From: an uncultured Bacteroidales bacterium
Lineage (GTDB): Bacteria > Bacteroidota > Bacteroidia > Bacteroidales > Bacteroidaceae
Reading direction: 5' to 3'
NCBI GenBank assembly: GCA_937906165.1
Contig: CALCYA010000085.1
Coordinates: forward strand, 1-41,126
DNA length: 41,126 bases
This document shows, piece after piece, positions 15,010-24,261 of the stretch (the first letter of the stretch is position 1; the number at the start of each line of letters is the position of its first letter). The notes beneath the pieces were generated by a model that was given only the letters and a program-made list of their open reading frames with translations, was not told the DNA's origin and did no database searches. Both the position numbers and the translations under genes were made by a program.

Positions 15010-16761
15010 ATGACCGTAACAAACGAAACTGAAAAGAGCGAGAAGAAAAGCATCAGCTTTATCGAGCAGATTATAGTAGATGACCTGACCAACGGCAAGA
15101 ACGGAGGAAAATTACAGACACGTTTCCCGCCCGAACCCAACGGCTATCTCCACATAGGCCATGCCAAAGCAATTGCTATAGACTTTGGAATGGCACAGAA
15201 ATATGGAGGCGTATGCAACCTCCGTTTTGACGATACCAACCCGCAGAAAGAGGATATGGAGTTTGTACGTGCCATTGAGGAAGACATCAAATGGCTCGGT
15301 TTCGAGTGGGGAAAGGTATGTTATGCCAGTGACTACTTCCAGGAACTGTGGGATTTTGCCGAGTGGTGCATAATGACAGGCCGCGCATACATTGACGAAC
15401 AGACATCGGAGGAGATTGCGCAGCAGAAAGGCACACCGACAGAGCCAGGCCAGAACAGCCCTTACCGCGACCGTCCGGCCGAGGAGAGCCTACGCCTTTT
15501 CCGCGAGATGAACAGCGGAAACGTCGAGCCCGGAAAGATGATTCTCCGCGCCAAGATAGACATGACAAGCCCCAACATGCACTTCCGCGACCCAATCATG
15601 TACCGTGTCCTGAACATGCCACACTGGCGTACAGGCAACAAGTGGAACGCATATCCCATGTACGACTTCACCCATGGACAGAGCGACTACCTCGAGGGTG
15701 TGACACACTCTATCTGCACTTTGGAGTTCGTACCCCACCGCGACCTCTACGACCTGTTCGTAACATGGATAAAGGAGTGGAAAGGCGACGAAGGCGACAT
15801 TCAGGACAACCGCCCACGCCAATACGAGTTCAACAAGCTGAACCTCAACTACACACTCATGAGCAAGCGAAACCTGCTCATTCTCACAAAGGAGGGAGTG
15901 GTCAACGGCTGGGACGACCCCCGTATGCCGACAATCTGCGGTATCCGCCGACGCGGTTACAGCCCACAGGCTATCCTCAATTTCATTGACAAGATAGGAT
16001 ACACCACCTTTGATGCCCTCAACGACATAAAACTGATGGAGGCTGCATGCCGTGAGGACCTCAATGCACGTGCCCTGCGTGTCAGTGCGGTAGTAGATCC
16101 CGTACGTCTCGTCATCGACAATTACCCCGAAGGAATGGTTGAGGAGATGCAGGCCATCAACAACCCCGAGGACGAGAATTCCGATTCACACATCATACGT
16201 TTCTCACGCGAACTTTACATCGAGCGCGAGGATTTCATGGAAGACGGCGGAAAGAAGTTCCTGCGCTTGGGTCCCGGTAAGGAGGTGCGTCTGAAGAACG
16301 CATACATCATCAAGTGCGATGAGGACCCCGCCAAGTGCATCGAGAAGGACGAGAACGGCAACATCACATGCATCCATGCCACATATGATCCTGAAAGCCG
16401 TAGCGGCATGCCCGGAGCCGACCGTCGCATCAAGGGCAAGACACTTCATTGGGTAAGTTGCGCTCATAGTGTACCTTGCGAGGTTCGCGACTACAGTTGC
16501 CTGTGGACATGCGAAAACCCACGCGATGCCATCAAGCAGTATGAGAAGGAGAATGGTGTAAGAGGCATTGATGCTATGCGTCCCTTCCTCAATCCAGATT
16601 CTCTGCGCATAAACGACAAGGCTTACATTGAAGAGTGGGCTGCCGACCTGCCGCACTTGAGTTATCTGCAGTTCCAGCGCATCGGATACTTCAACGTAGA
16701 CCCTGACAGCAAACCGGGCAAGCCGGTATTCAACCGTACTGTATCGCTCAAGGGTAAATAA
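15010..16761 (+). CDS. glnS: Glutaminyl-tRNA synthetase
   Basis: This 583-residue class I aminoacyl-tRNA synthetase charges tRNA-Gln directly. It has the signature FPPEPNGYLHIGHAKAI (HIGH at 48-51) and the second motif MSKR at residues 284-287. RFDDTNPQKEDMEFVRAIEEDI and the C-terminal anticodon-binding beta-barrels (GPGKEVRLKNAYIIKC and later) also match GlnRS rather than GluRS. Its presence implies Gln-tRNA is made directly rather than only by amidation. It has its own promoter and probably reads through to the TPR gene 33 bp downstream. Confidence 0.97.
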   Translation: MTVTNETEKSEKKSISFIEQIIVDDLTNGKNGGKLQTRFPPEPNGYLHIGHAKAIAIDFGMAQKYGGVCNLRFDDTNPQKEDMEFVRAIEEDIKWLGFEWGKVCYASDYFQELWDFAEWCIMTGRAYIDEQTSEEIAQQKGTPTEPGQNSPYRDRPAEESLRLFREMNSGNVEPGKMILRAKIDMTSPNMHFRDPIMYRVLNMPHWRTGNKWNAYPMYDFTHGQSDYLEGVTHSICTLEFVPHRDLYDLFVTWIKEWKGDEGDIQDNRPRQYEFNKLNLNYTLMSKRNLLILTKEGVVNGWDDPRMPTICGIRRRGYSPQAILNFIDKIGYTTFDALNDIKLMEAACREDLNARALRVSAVVDPVRLVIDNYPEGMVEEMQAINNPEDENSDSHIIRFSRELYIEREDFMEDGGKKFLRLGPGKEVRLKNAYIIKCDEDPAKCIEKDENGNITCIHATYDPESRSGMPGADRRIKGKTLHWVSCAHSVPCEVRDYSCLWTCENPRDAIKQYEKENGVRGIDAMRPFLNPDSLRINDKAYIEEWAADLPHLSYLQFQRIGYFNVDPDSKPGKPVFNRTVSLKGK

Positions 16762-16794
16762 TCCCACACCGGGAACCTCAATACACCGTAACGC

Positions 16795-18204
16795 ATGAAC
16801 TACGAGAAAGGATTTTTCGAGACACCCGAGTTCCGCGAGCTCCTCAAGAGATACGAACAGGCAAAAGCCATGAATGTATTTCCATACTTCGGTATTGAAG
16901 AGCTTGTGGACCTGCTCTCGTATTACCTTTTCATGGACAAGTGCGACAATGCCGAGGAGATCCTCACCGTAGCCCGCCAGCTACACCCTACTGCACCCGA
17001 GAATGCAAAGATGGAGATAAAGCTCATGCTCAGCAAGGGCGAACCAAAAAGGGCACTCGAAATATTCGAAGGCATAGCTTACAAAGGTGATGACGAGACA
17101 ATGATTCTCCACGCCGAAATTCTGCTTGCATTAAAAGAATTCAAGAAAGCAAGGGAAATTGCCATTGCCATCATCAACAAGAACCTTCCCGGCATGGATA
17201 ACATCTACGAGGCTCTTGAGATTCTTCTTGACTGCGGTTTTGCACTTGACGCGCTATTCATATGTGAGCAGGCTCTTAAGCAGGACCCCAAGAACCGTGG
17301 ACTGCTGGAGGTAAAGGCCGAATGCTATATCGAGATGCAGATGACCAATGAGGCCATAGGCATATACAACAAACTGCTTGACGAAGATCCCTACTCCACA
17401 TTCTATTGGGAGCAGCTGGGACACATCTATTACATGATTGGCAGATACGGCAAGGCTCTCGAGTGTTTCGAATACGAAAGCACCATCAACGACGAGATTG
17501 AGTATGCCCGCATGATGCAGGCATACTGTTACTATTTCGTCGGCGACTACAGCAAGGCAAAAGAGATATTCGGTTGGTTCAGCAGCAAATACCCCATGTC
17601 GGTGATACCACAGTTCTACATCGCATTGTCACTCTACCGTGAAGGCAATCTGCAGAAATCGCTGGAGGCATTCAAGGGTATTATAGACATTGCCCCGGAA
17701 GGAACAATCGAGATGATGCTTGCCAGAATAAACAAGGCAATCATACTTGACACCATGGGGGAGGCATCTCGTGCAGAGGACGCCATCTCAATAGCGATAA
17801 TGATGCACCCCGAAAACATGAAGCAGCTGCTGTTGCACGAAACCCACCTTTACGAACTGCATGATAAGGAGAACCTCACATTCAAGGAGATGAGCATCCT
17901 GGAGCAGAAAGAATGGAGCATAGAGGAGGAGATGTACGATTGGGGCACACACCTCGTAGGACACAACCACCTCAAACTGGCACTGAGGGTGTTCCACTAC
18001 ATACGTCCATTCAGTCAGGATTCCACAGAGATTGACGCATATATTGCATACATCCTGTGGAAGACCGGAGAGCCCGAAAGGATTGAACCGGCAGTAGAGA
18101 ATGCCCTGAACGGTAAATCGGACCTGCTTTTCAAGCTGTTCGGCATACCATATGATGCGAACATGATGCCGCAAGAGTTCATAGACAAGGTTAACCGGAA
18201 ATGA
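16795..18204 (+). CDS. Large tetratricopeptide-repeat protein
   Basis: This is a 469-residue helical-repeat protein without a signal peptide or membrane segment. Several TPR-like pairs are visible, for example YEALEILLDCGFALDALFICEQAL, NEAIGIYNKLLDEDP, WEQLGHIYYMIGRYGKALECFEYE and IALSLYREGNLQKSLEAFKGI. TPR arrays serve as protein-binding scaffolds; no partner can be named. It begins 33 bp after glnS with no promoter between them, so the two are probably co-transcribed. A strong hairpin follows. Confidence 0.9.
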   Translation: MNYEKGFFETPEFRELLKRYEQAKAMNVFPYFGIEELVDLLSYYLFMDKCDNAEEILTVARQLHPTAPENAKMEIKLMLSKGEPKRALEIFEGIAYKGDDETMILHAEILLALKEFKKAREIAIAIINKNLPGMDNIYEALEILLDCGFALDALFICEQALKQDPKNRGLLEVKAECYIEMQMTNEAIGIYNKLLDEDPYSTFYWEQLGHIYYMIGRYGKALECFEYESTINDEIEYARMMQAYCYYFVGDYSKAKEIFGWFSSKYPMSVIPQFYIALSLYREGNLQKSLEAFKGIIDIAPEGTIEMMLARINKAIILDTMGEASRAEDAISIAIMMHPENMKQLLLHETHLYELHDKENLTFKEMSILEQKEWSIEEEMYDWGTHLVGHNHLKLALRVFHYIRPFSQDSTEIDAYIAYILWKTGEPERIEPAVENALNGKSDLLFKLFGIPYDANMMPQEFIDKVNRK

Positions 18205-18221
18205 CAACAAGAGGATGACTT

Positions 18222-18263
18222 TTAAGAGGGTGACCCAAATTTACTTTTGGGTCACCCTCTTAA
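18222..18263. terminator. Bidirectional terminator between the TPR gene and manC
   Basis: An 18-bp perfect stem (arm TTAAGAGGGTGACCCAAA) with a six-base loop TTTACT lies between two convergent genes. The A/T ends give U-runs in either direction. Confidence 0.85.
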
Positions 18264-18286
18264 TATTATAAATGGGAACAGGAATC

Positions 18287-19345
18287 TCAATCGGCAATAT
18301 CCTTTATCCTGTTTTCCTCACCCATCTTGCATACAAGGAGATTGTTATCCTTTTCGGCAATGACACAATTGTCCATACCTATCACCACAACACGTTTCAT
18401 ACCATGCGTGCTGACAAAGCAGTTGCGTGTGTCGGCAAAGCGGACATCATTGCCTATTGCAACATTCCGGTTGATATCCTGCTGAAGATTGTCATGAAGT
18501 GACAGCCAGGTACCAAGGTCGCTCCATCCGAAACTTGCAGGAAATACGAAAATTTCATCGGCACGCTCCATGATGGCATAGTCGACCGATATATTGCGAC
18601 ACTCAGGGAAACGCGCATCTACATGCTCCTGTTCCTCGGGAGTGAAGAAATATGGCATCAAGGATTCAAAGATTGAAGCAATGGGCGACTGGTATACACG
18701 GAACGCGTTCACAATTGTAGATACATTCCAGATGAAGATACCCGCATTCCAATAGAAATTGTTCTTTGCCACATAAGCCTCGGCAACCTCATACGATGGT
18801 TTCTCCTTGAAGGAATCCACGCGGAAGACCTCCTTGTTTGAGAGTGTTGAGTTTCCGAGCACAGCCTCGATATATCCATAACCCACCTCGGGGCGTGTGG
18901 GCTTGATACCTATCGTAAGTATCGCATCGGAGCCGTTGACGAAATTGAGCGACGAGTCAATCACCCTGCGGAACTCCTGCACATCGGCTACAAAGTGGTC
19001 GCTTGGGGTCACCACCATATTTGCCGACGGGTCACGTTTCTTTATCTTCCACGCAGCGTATGCAATACAGGGGGCTGTATTACGGCGACAAGGCTCCTTT
19101 AGTATATTTTCGGCAGGCAGCATCGGCAACTGCTCCTCGACAAGCGATGCATATTTCGCGGAGGTGACCACCCAGACATTCTCAATGGGACATATTCCTG
19201 CGAAACGGTCAACGGTAAGCTGAAGCAAAGATTTTCCACAACCAAGTACATCTACAAACTGCTTTGGAGTCTCTTCGGTACTCATCGGCCACAAACGGTT
19301 TCCCGCACCGCCAGCCATAATTACTATATGATTTGAACCTGCCAT
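18287..19345 (-). CDS. manC: Mannose-1-phosphate guanylyltransferase
   Basis: This 352-residue nucleotidyltransferase makes GDP-mannose, the precursor of GDP-fucose and mannosylated glycans. The N-terminus has the pyrophosphorylase signature MAGGAGNRLWPMSTEETPKQF (residues 10-30). EPCRRNTAPCIAYAA and VVTPSDHFV contribute to the nucleotide site, and FGWSDLGTW lies near the C-terminus. It is the short single-domain type without a fused phosphomannose isomerase. A GT10 fucosyltransferase-like gene in this window (28583-29623) would use GDP-fucose derived from this product. Confidence 0.95.
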   Translation of the reverse strand: MAGSNHIVIMAGGAGNRLWPMSTEETPKQFVDVLGCGKSLLQLTVDRFAGICPIENVWVVTSAKYASLVEEQLPMLPAENILKEPCRRNTAPCIAYAAWKIKKRDPSANMVVTPSDHFVADVQEFRRVIDSSLNFVNGSDAILTIGIKPTRPEVGYGYIEAVLGNSTLSNKEVFRVDSFKEKPSYEVAEAYVAKNNFYWNAGIFIWNVSTIVNAFRVYQSPIASIFESLMPYFFTPEEQEHVDARFPECRNISVDYAIMERADEIFVFPASFGWSDLGTWLSLHDNLQQDINRNVAIGNDVRFADTRNCFVSTHGMKRVVVIGMDNCVIAEKDNNLLVCKMGEENRIKDIAD

Positions 19346-19369
19346 AATAAAATCCTAATGATAGTAAAA

Positions 19370-19444
19370 CAAATATAGTGTCAGTTTTGTTATTTAAATC
19401 AGTCTTAACAGATGCGAAGATAGTGAAAAAAGATTAACTGCAAA
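19370..19444 (-). promoter_or_regulatory. One or two promoters of manC
   Basis: The upstream candidate is TTTG (19441-19444), N18, TATCTTCG (19415-19422), leaving about 63 nt of leader. A second -7 match, TATATTTG (19370-19377), fits TAnnTTTG exactly but lacks a clear -33 box; it would give a leader of about 18 nt. Confidence 0.55.
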
Positions 19445-19701
19445 GTAAGAGAGAAAGAAAAAACAGCAATATACCGACGTGCAGAAACCGAGAACCATAT
19501 AAAGATCACTTCACGACGAGATCAAAACAGATTTATAGGGTTTTAATATAAAAAAATACAGTTCCACACATTTTTCATTTTGAAGACAAAAGGTTAACAA
19601 GATTTTTATTATTTTTGCATCAAAGACAGCTCCAACAGCCATCAGGCATAAGCGTCAACAACCCCAAGAATACCGATTGACGGTATAAATAATTTTCAAT
19701 C
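19445..19701. other. A/T-rich divergent intergenic region manC / wecA-like
   Basis: The 356-bp manC-wecA gap (19346-19701) contains the manC promoters and one wecA-side -7 box. I see no ORF, no long hairpin and no tRNA in the remainder. The stretch 19500-19620 is A/T-rich. Confidence 0.6.
19610..19617 (+). promoter_or_regulatory. -7 element of the wecA-like gene
   Basis: TATTTTTG fits TAnnTTTG. The predicted start near 19624 gives a leader of about 78 nt. No convincing -33 box is seen. Confidence 0.5.
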
Positions 19702-20868
19702 ATGGCAGACTTTTTCCAAATAATAATACCTGCAATATTGGCATTCATTGGAACTCTTTGGGCGCATCCCAAGATTCTGAAGATAGCCATAATGAAAGAC
19801 CTCGTAGACAACCCCGACGTACGCAAGCTTCAGCGAAGCCCGGTTCCGGTGATTGGCGGTATCGCAGTTTTCTTCGGCATCGTAATCGGATTGTGCAGTT
19901 CCCAGATAATGTTCAACAGCCCGAGTGTATTCATGCTTATATCGGCGATGCTGGTCATGCTTTATGTCGGTACAATCGATGACATCCTGGACCTCACCCC
20001 AACCATCAGATTTGTAATAGAGATCCTTATCGTGATGTGGCTGATGTATATCAACAGGAGTTCCATAAACTGTTTCTGGGGACTATGGGGGGTGGATATA
20101 ATCTCCAATTGGATATCAATTCCATTGACAATATTTGCGACAGTGGGTATCATCAACGCAATCAACCTGATTGACGGTGTCAACGGACTCTCATCGGGAT
20201 ACTGCTTTATGGCATCATCCATTTTTGCCATAATTTTCAATGCAACGGGCAACACCGTCATGACAATACTTGCGGCATCCGCAGCCGGAGCCATTGTACC
20301 GTTCTTCCTGCATAATGTCTTCGGGTACCGCACAAGAATGTTCATAGGTGACGGCGGTACATTGGTATTCGGAACCATGATGTCAATGTTTGTCATCAGT
20401 ATCCTGAGCTCAAAATCGCCTTGCGCACCGTATGTGACAGACGGCATAGGGCTTGTACCTTTCGTACTTGCCGTATTTGCCATACCGGTATTCGACACTA
20501 TACGAGTGATGACAATGAGAATTATCCACGGCAAATCACCGTTCAGCCCCGACAAGACACATCTGCACCACCTGTTCATTGACTTGGGATTCTCGCACAC
20601 AGGAACTACACTTTCAATATTGTTCCTCAACGCGCTTGTAATAGTTGCATGGTTTATAGCATACAAGTCAGGAGCATCTATTGACCTGCAGTTCTACATT
20701 GTATTCGCTATGAGTTTCACGGCAACATTCATACTGCACAAGTGCGCAAGTGACCAGATCAGGAAGAATGGGAAGTGCCTTGCCGCATTACAGAAGATCG
20801 GAAGAATAATGCATTTCGAGAAGAAAGGCGTATGGCTGAAGGTCCAGAGAATAGTCGACAAATTCTGA
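19702..20868 (+). CDS. WecA/MraY-family undecaprenyl-phosphate glycosyl-1-phosphate transferase
   Basis: This 388-residue polytopic inner-membrane enzyme transfers a sugar-1-phosphate (GlcNAc-1-P in WecA/TagO) to undecaprenyl phosphate, the first step of many surface glycans. Family motifs seen in order are DLVDNPDVRKLQRSPVPVIGG, the acidic GTIDDILDL, NAINLIDGVNGLSSG, FIGDGGTLVFGTM, and the His-rich cytosolic motif KTHLHHLFIDLG. These fit the WecA/TagO branch better than MraY. The nearby CDP-glycerol transferase-like gene (23141-24193) could act on the same lipid-linked pathway. It converges on the DUF5103 gene. Confidence 0.93.
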   Translation: MADFFQIIIPAILAFIGTLWAHPKILKIAIMKDLVDNPDVRKLQRSPVPVIGGIAVFFGIVIGLCSSQIMFNSPSVFMLISAMLVMLYVGTIDDILDLTPTIRFVIEILIVMWLMYINRSSINCFWGLWGVDIISNWISIPLTIFATVGIINAINLIDGVNGLSSGYCFMASSIFAIIFNATGNTVMTILAASAAGAIVPFFLHNVFGYRTRMFIGDGGTLVFGTMMSMFVISILSSKSPCAPYVTDGIGLVPFVLAVFAIPVFDTIRVMTMRIIHGKSPFSPDKTHLHHLFIDLGFSHTGTTLSILFLNALVIVAWFIAYKSGASIDLQFYIVFAMSFTATFILHKCASDQIRKNGKCLAALQKIGRIMHFEKKGVWLKVQRIVDKF

Positions 20869-20886
20869 TCATTCCACAAAGCACCA

Positions 20887-20924
20887 TTTACGACAAAAGA
20901 CCGATGCCGGTCTTTTGTCGTAAA
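20887..20924. terminator. Bidirectional terminator between wecA-like and DUF5103 genes
   Basis: A perfect 17-bp stem (arm TTTACGACAAAAGACCG) with an ATGC loop lies exactly between the convergent stop codons. Confidence 0.88.
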
Positions 20925-20926
20925 CT

Positions 20927-22180
20927 TTAGTTGTATTCAAGCTTATAATTGACAGAAGAAACACCTATCAATTTATCGTAACGCGCTCCGAATTCCCTAT
21001 AATACACATAAATAACATACTCATTTTCGGTATTATAGAAATCACCTTCAACCGGATACGTTACAACCTCGGCACCACCAGAGGGAACCCAGACATACAT
21101 ATAGTTATATAATCCCAGTTTAAGCAACTGCGTCGTGTGGTAGTAACCCCCTTCTTCATCATAGTCAAGCCTGTTGAGCGGTGTCAAAAGATTATTGCAA
21201 AGGTCACCCAACAGATAATAGTCGCCACCCTCACGATAAGGGACATCCAAAGCAAAGTGCACATAGGCATAATCAGCCTCGATTGGAGAACCGTAACCCT
21301 CATGGGTATTGACATAGAAACGTCCGTTCTCGTCAATATAATTGGAATGGGAGCGTCTTTGTCTGTCCATATACAGAAGCGCATGGTACTCGTCACCATA
21401 CAATGCAATCTCTTCAACATTCATTCCCGCCGTACGGGGGTCGGTAAGTTCAAAGCGACGATATTCGTTACCCGCATTGAAGATTAGAGAACTGTTATGC
21501 ACATATTCCAACGAAGTACCTGTCATATATGTAGGTTTGATACCCCTGACAGCATTGTCGCGGCGGCGATTCTGATAGACAACCGGGATTATTTCGGTAG
21601 CGGGAGACGGAATGCTGTAGCTGCCATAATTCAGCACAAACGAGAGCTGTTGCTGACCGTCATTCAGCGATACATCAGTATCGCCACTCACAGAAGCATC
21701 TATCGAGATACGCGGTTCGACGACAGAGAATCCATAGACAAGAACAGGTTCTTCGTCATCAGACTCTTCGTCATATATTTCTACCTTATAGTTTCCCGAA
21801 AGCAACAAGGAAACGTTCTCATTAGGAAGGGTAAAACTATAATGGGTGTAAAGCCTGGTGGTATTGACAGAATTCTCCCACTCCTCGATGGGCATGCCGT
21901 TGAAGCCCTCAAGATAATCAATCTCACTTATATCGGAGGGATTCCAGTCTGCATCGCAATGAGTTATGCGGTAAGTGAAACGACGATATATGTGCGACAT
22001 CTCGTCAAAAGAGAAAAGAAGGACATCGTCACTACCCAGTTTCATTACAGGGAGTGCCCCCCACTCGCCATTCAGTTCCATCATAGGCGAACGCACATCA
22101 AGAGAATTCGTATGCATAAATTGTGCGCTGCCCGAAAAGACCAGCTGTGTAAAAAGTATCAATAGTATATTACGTAGCAT
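20927..22180 (-). CDS. DUF5103 protein, type IX secretion plug-like protein
   Basis: This 417-residue exported protein has signal peptide MLRNILLILFTQLVFSGSAQ. The N-terminal domain (about 20-150) includes FSFDEMSHIYRRFTYRITHCDADW and the DYLEGFN motif, which I recognise as the DUF5103 family. In the solved T9SS translocon the family member is the Plug that closes the SprA pore from the periplasmic side. The rest is beta-rich and ends in YYREFGARYDKLIGVSSVNY. It is monocistronic here, with -7-like TATCTTAG at 22212-22219. Assignment to the family is fairly firm; the plug function is from family knowledge. Confidence 0.85.
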   Translation of the reverse strand: MLRNILLILFTQLVFSGSAQFMHTNSLDVRSPMMELNGEWGALPVMKLGSDDVLLFSFDEMSHIYRRFTYRITHCDADWNPSDISEIDYLEGFNGMPIEEWENSVNTTRLYTHYSFTLPNENVSLLLSGNYKVEIYDEESDDEEPVLVYGFSVVEPRISIDASVSGDTDVSLNDGQQQLSFVLNYGSYSIPSPATEIIPVVYQNRRRDNAVRGIKPTYMTGTSLEYVHNSSLIFNAGNEYRRFELTDPRTAGMNVEEIALYGDEYHALLYMDRQRRSHSNYIDENGRFYVNTHEGYGSPIEADYAYVHFALDVPYREGGDYYLLGDLCNNLLTPLNRLDYDEEGGYYHTTQLLKLGLYNYMYVWVPSGGAEVVTYPVEGDFYNTENEYVIYVYYREFGARYDKLIGVSSVNYKLEYN

Positions 22181-22258
22181 ACAGCGACTGCAAAAAGCAA
22201 TTATTTTGTGGCTAAGATAAGCAATAAAAAAGAATATTGTAGTATATTTACAAAAATT

Positions 22259-23119
22259 ATGCTTTGGATGATGAAGCGGATACCAGTAATCATATTGCTA
22301 TTTATATTGCCGTTGCTCACAACGGCACAGGAGATAATATGCTCCACTAATGACAGCATAGCAATAGAACGGATTCTGCAGAGACACTCCCGCCATGAAT
22401 ACAACAGCACTGGTGAACTGACCCTCGCTGTCGCAGAGGAGTTCCTTGGCTGCAGATATGTGGCTGGCACGTTGGAGAATGGCTGTAACGAGCCGCTTTA
22501 TATAAGTTGCTCAAAGCTCGACTGCACCACCTTCGTGGAACTTGTAACAGCAATAACATTGAGTATCAAGGAGCAAGATGCGAACTTTGCAGCCGTATGC
22601 AACAACCTTGAGAAAATACGCTACCGTGAAGGGAAAAGAGGAGGATATGCCAGCCGCCTGCACTACACCAGCTGGTGGATTGCCGACAATGAAGAAAGAG
22701 GCATTGTACATGAGGTTACAACAGCTTCAACACACAGACACTACACACTGGACCTTGATTTCATGAGCACTCACCCCGACAGCTATGCAGTTCTTAAGGA
22801 CAACACTTCAATGCAGGCAAAGATATCCGAACTGGAAAAACCGTTCCGTGGCATCAAAGTACCATATATACCCAAAGAGTCGTTAAATGGGAACAAGGAG
22901 GAATTAAATATTAAAGACGGTGACATAATAGCTTTAGTAACAACCATCAAAGGCCTTGATGTGTCACACGTTGGCTTTGCATTCTGGAAAGAGGGGATGC
23001 TGCATCTCATGCACGCATCGAGCGCCACAGGTGAGGTAATCATGGACCCGGTCACTCTTTTGGATTACCAGAAAGGCAAGAGCAAACAGCGTGGTATAAG
23101 GGTTGTACGTCTAAGGTAA
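22259..23119 (+). CDS. DUF1460 (N-acetylmuramoyl-L-alanine amidase-like) exported protein
   Basis: From ATG 22259 this is 286 residues with signal peptide RIPVIILLFILPLLTTAQ, so it is periplasmic or outer-membrane facing. DUF1460 has an NlpC/P60-like papain fold. The likely catalytic Cys89 lies in SKLDCTTFVELV, with His237 in DVSHVGFAFW and His252 in LMHASS. The family is annotated as a peptidoglycan amidase, but substrates are not established. A longer reading from GTG 22208 lacks support because it would put 17 residues before the signal peptide. It forms a probable two-gene operon with the next gene, 21 bp away. Confidence 0.88.
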   Translation: MLWMMKRIPVIILLFILPLLTTAQEIICSTNDSIAIERILQRHSRHEYNSTGELTLAVAEEFLGCRYVAGTLENGCNEPLYISCSKLDCTTFVELVTAITLSIKEQDANFAAVCNNLEKIRYREGKRGGYASRLHYTSWWIADNEERGIVHEVTTASTHRHYTLDLDFMSTHPDSYAVLKDNTSMQAKISELEKPFRGIKVPYIPKESLNGNKEELNIKDGDIIALVTTIKGLDVSHVGFAFWKEGMLHLMHASSATGEVIMDPVTLLDYQKGKSKQRGIRVVRLR

Positions 23120-23140
23120 CAATACAAAAAACAGACATAT

Positions 23141-24193
23141 ATGAGGATACTGCTTTTCTGCGAAAACAAATATGCCTTTGACATCCTGATGCCTATACAG
23201 GAAGAGGCATTGAAGGAGGGGAACAACGAAGTCCTGTGGTATGTTCACCACAAGAAAATTACTGAGTTTCCGTTTAAGGATGAGGCAAAGTGGTGCAACG
23301 ACATACAGGAAGCTTACGACTTCTCGCCCGAGGCCATATTCTGCCCAGGCAACATTGTCCCATACTACCTGCCGGGAGTAAAGATACAGGTATTCCACGG
23401 ATACGCAGGCGAGAAGAAGGGACACTGGGTCATCAGGCATTACTTTGACACATATTTCACACAGGGCCCGTTCTTTACCTCCAGATTCAAGGAACTGGCA
23501 AAGGAGTACGGCAATTTCGAGGTTCTTGAGACCGGATGGCCGCGTCAGGATTGGGTAAAGAAGCATCTGAATGACTTTGATGAAGAGAAAGCCAGGATCC
23601 TTAACAAGCACCAAAGAAGCAAGATTGTACTTTACGCGCCAACATTCTCACCATCACTCACGTCGTTACCTGTGATGAAAGAGGCCCTTGTGGAGCTTGT
23701 GGAGAAGAAAGATGTGGTAGTGATAATAAAACTGCACCCGCTGACTCGTCAGGAATGGGCCGACGAGTACCGCGAATTGGCAAAGAGCCATGAACATATA
23801 ATCTGGACAGAAGACTTCTCCGTTGCAAAGTACCAACTTATGGCAGACGTAATGATAAGTGACACTTCATCAACAATATATGAATTCTTGCTCAAAGACA
23901 AGCCCGTTATAACATACCGTGCATCGGCAAAGAACATATACTGGAAAGACATAAACGAGGTATCGGAGTTGTGTAGTGCATACGAAGAGGTACAAGGCCG
24001 CGAATATGTAGAGTTGCGCAAATGGGTAATTGCCAACTATGACCCGTACAATGACGGACAGGTAGCCAAGCGCATGCTTGAGGGGGCACGCGATTATATC
24101 CGCCGACATGGCGTTCCGCAAAGGAGGAAAGTCAACCTGTGGCGAAAATACACGGGCATAAAGACTTTCGGATGCATAAGGAAGAGAAAATAA
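23141..24193 (+). CDS. CDP-glycerol glycerophosphotransferase-family protein (TagB/TagF-like)
   Basis: This 350-residue GT-B protein is related to enzymes that transfer glycerol- or ribitol-phosphate from CDP-alditols to lipid-linked glycans. Supporting stretches are the pre-core IQVFHGYAGEKKGHWVIRHY, DTYFTQGPFFTSRF, ETGWPRQDW, and the core donor-site series IVLYAPTFSP, IIKLHPL, and ADVMISDTSSTIYEFLLKDKPVI. Only the transferase domain is present, with a short basic tail (RRKVNLWRKYTG) that could hold it at the membrane. In Bacteroidota such enzymes are not linked to classical teichoic acids, so the acceptor is unknown. Confidence 0.88.
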   Translation: MRILLFCENKYAFDILMPIQEEALKEGNNEVLWYVHHKKITEFPFKDEAKWCNDIQEAYDFSPEAIFCPGNIVPYYLPGVKIQVFHGYAGEKKGHWVIRHYFDTYFTQGPFFTSRFKELAKEYGNFEVLETGWPRQDWVKKHLNDFDEEKARILNKHQRSKIVLYAPTFSPSLTSLPVMKEALVELVEKKDVVVIIKLHPLTRQEWADEYRELAKSHEHIIWTEDFSVAKYQLMADVMISDTSSTIYEFLLKDKPVITYRASAKNIYWKDINEVSELCSAYEEVQGREYVELRKWVIANYDPYNDGQVAKRMLEGARDYIRRHGVPQRRKVNLWRKYTGIKTFGCIRKRK

Positions 24194-24206
24194 CACTGTA
24201 TAGCAA

Positions 24207-24247
24207 AATAAACAAGGTCCCGAGCGACGCTCGGGACCTTGTTTATT
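24207..24247. terminator. Bidirectional terminator between the CDP-glycerol transferase-like gene and ompA-like gene
   Basis: A perfect 19-bp stem (arm AATAAACAAGGTCCCGAGC) with a GAC loop lies between convergent genes, with A/T outer ends serving both strands. Confidence 0.88.
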
Positions 24248-24261
24248 GTCATATTATCGAA

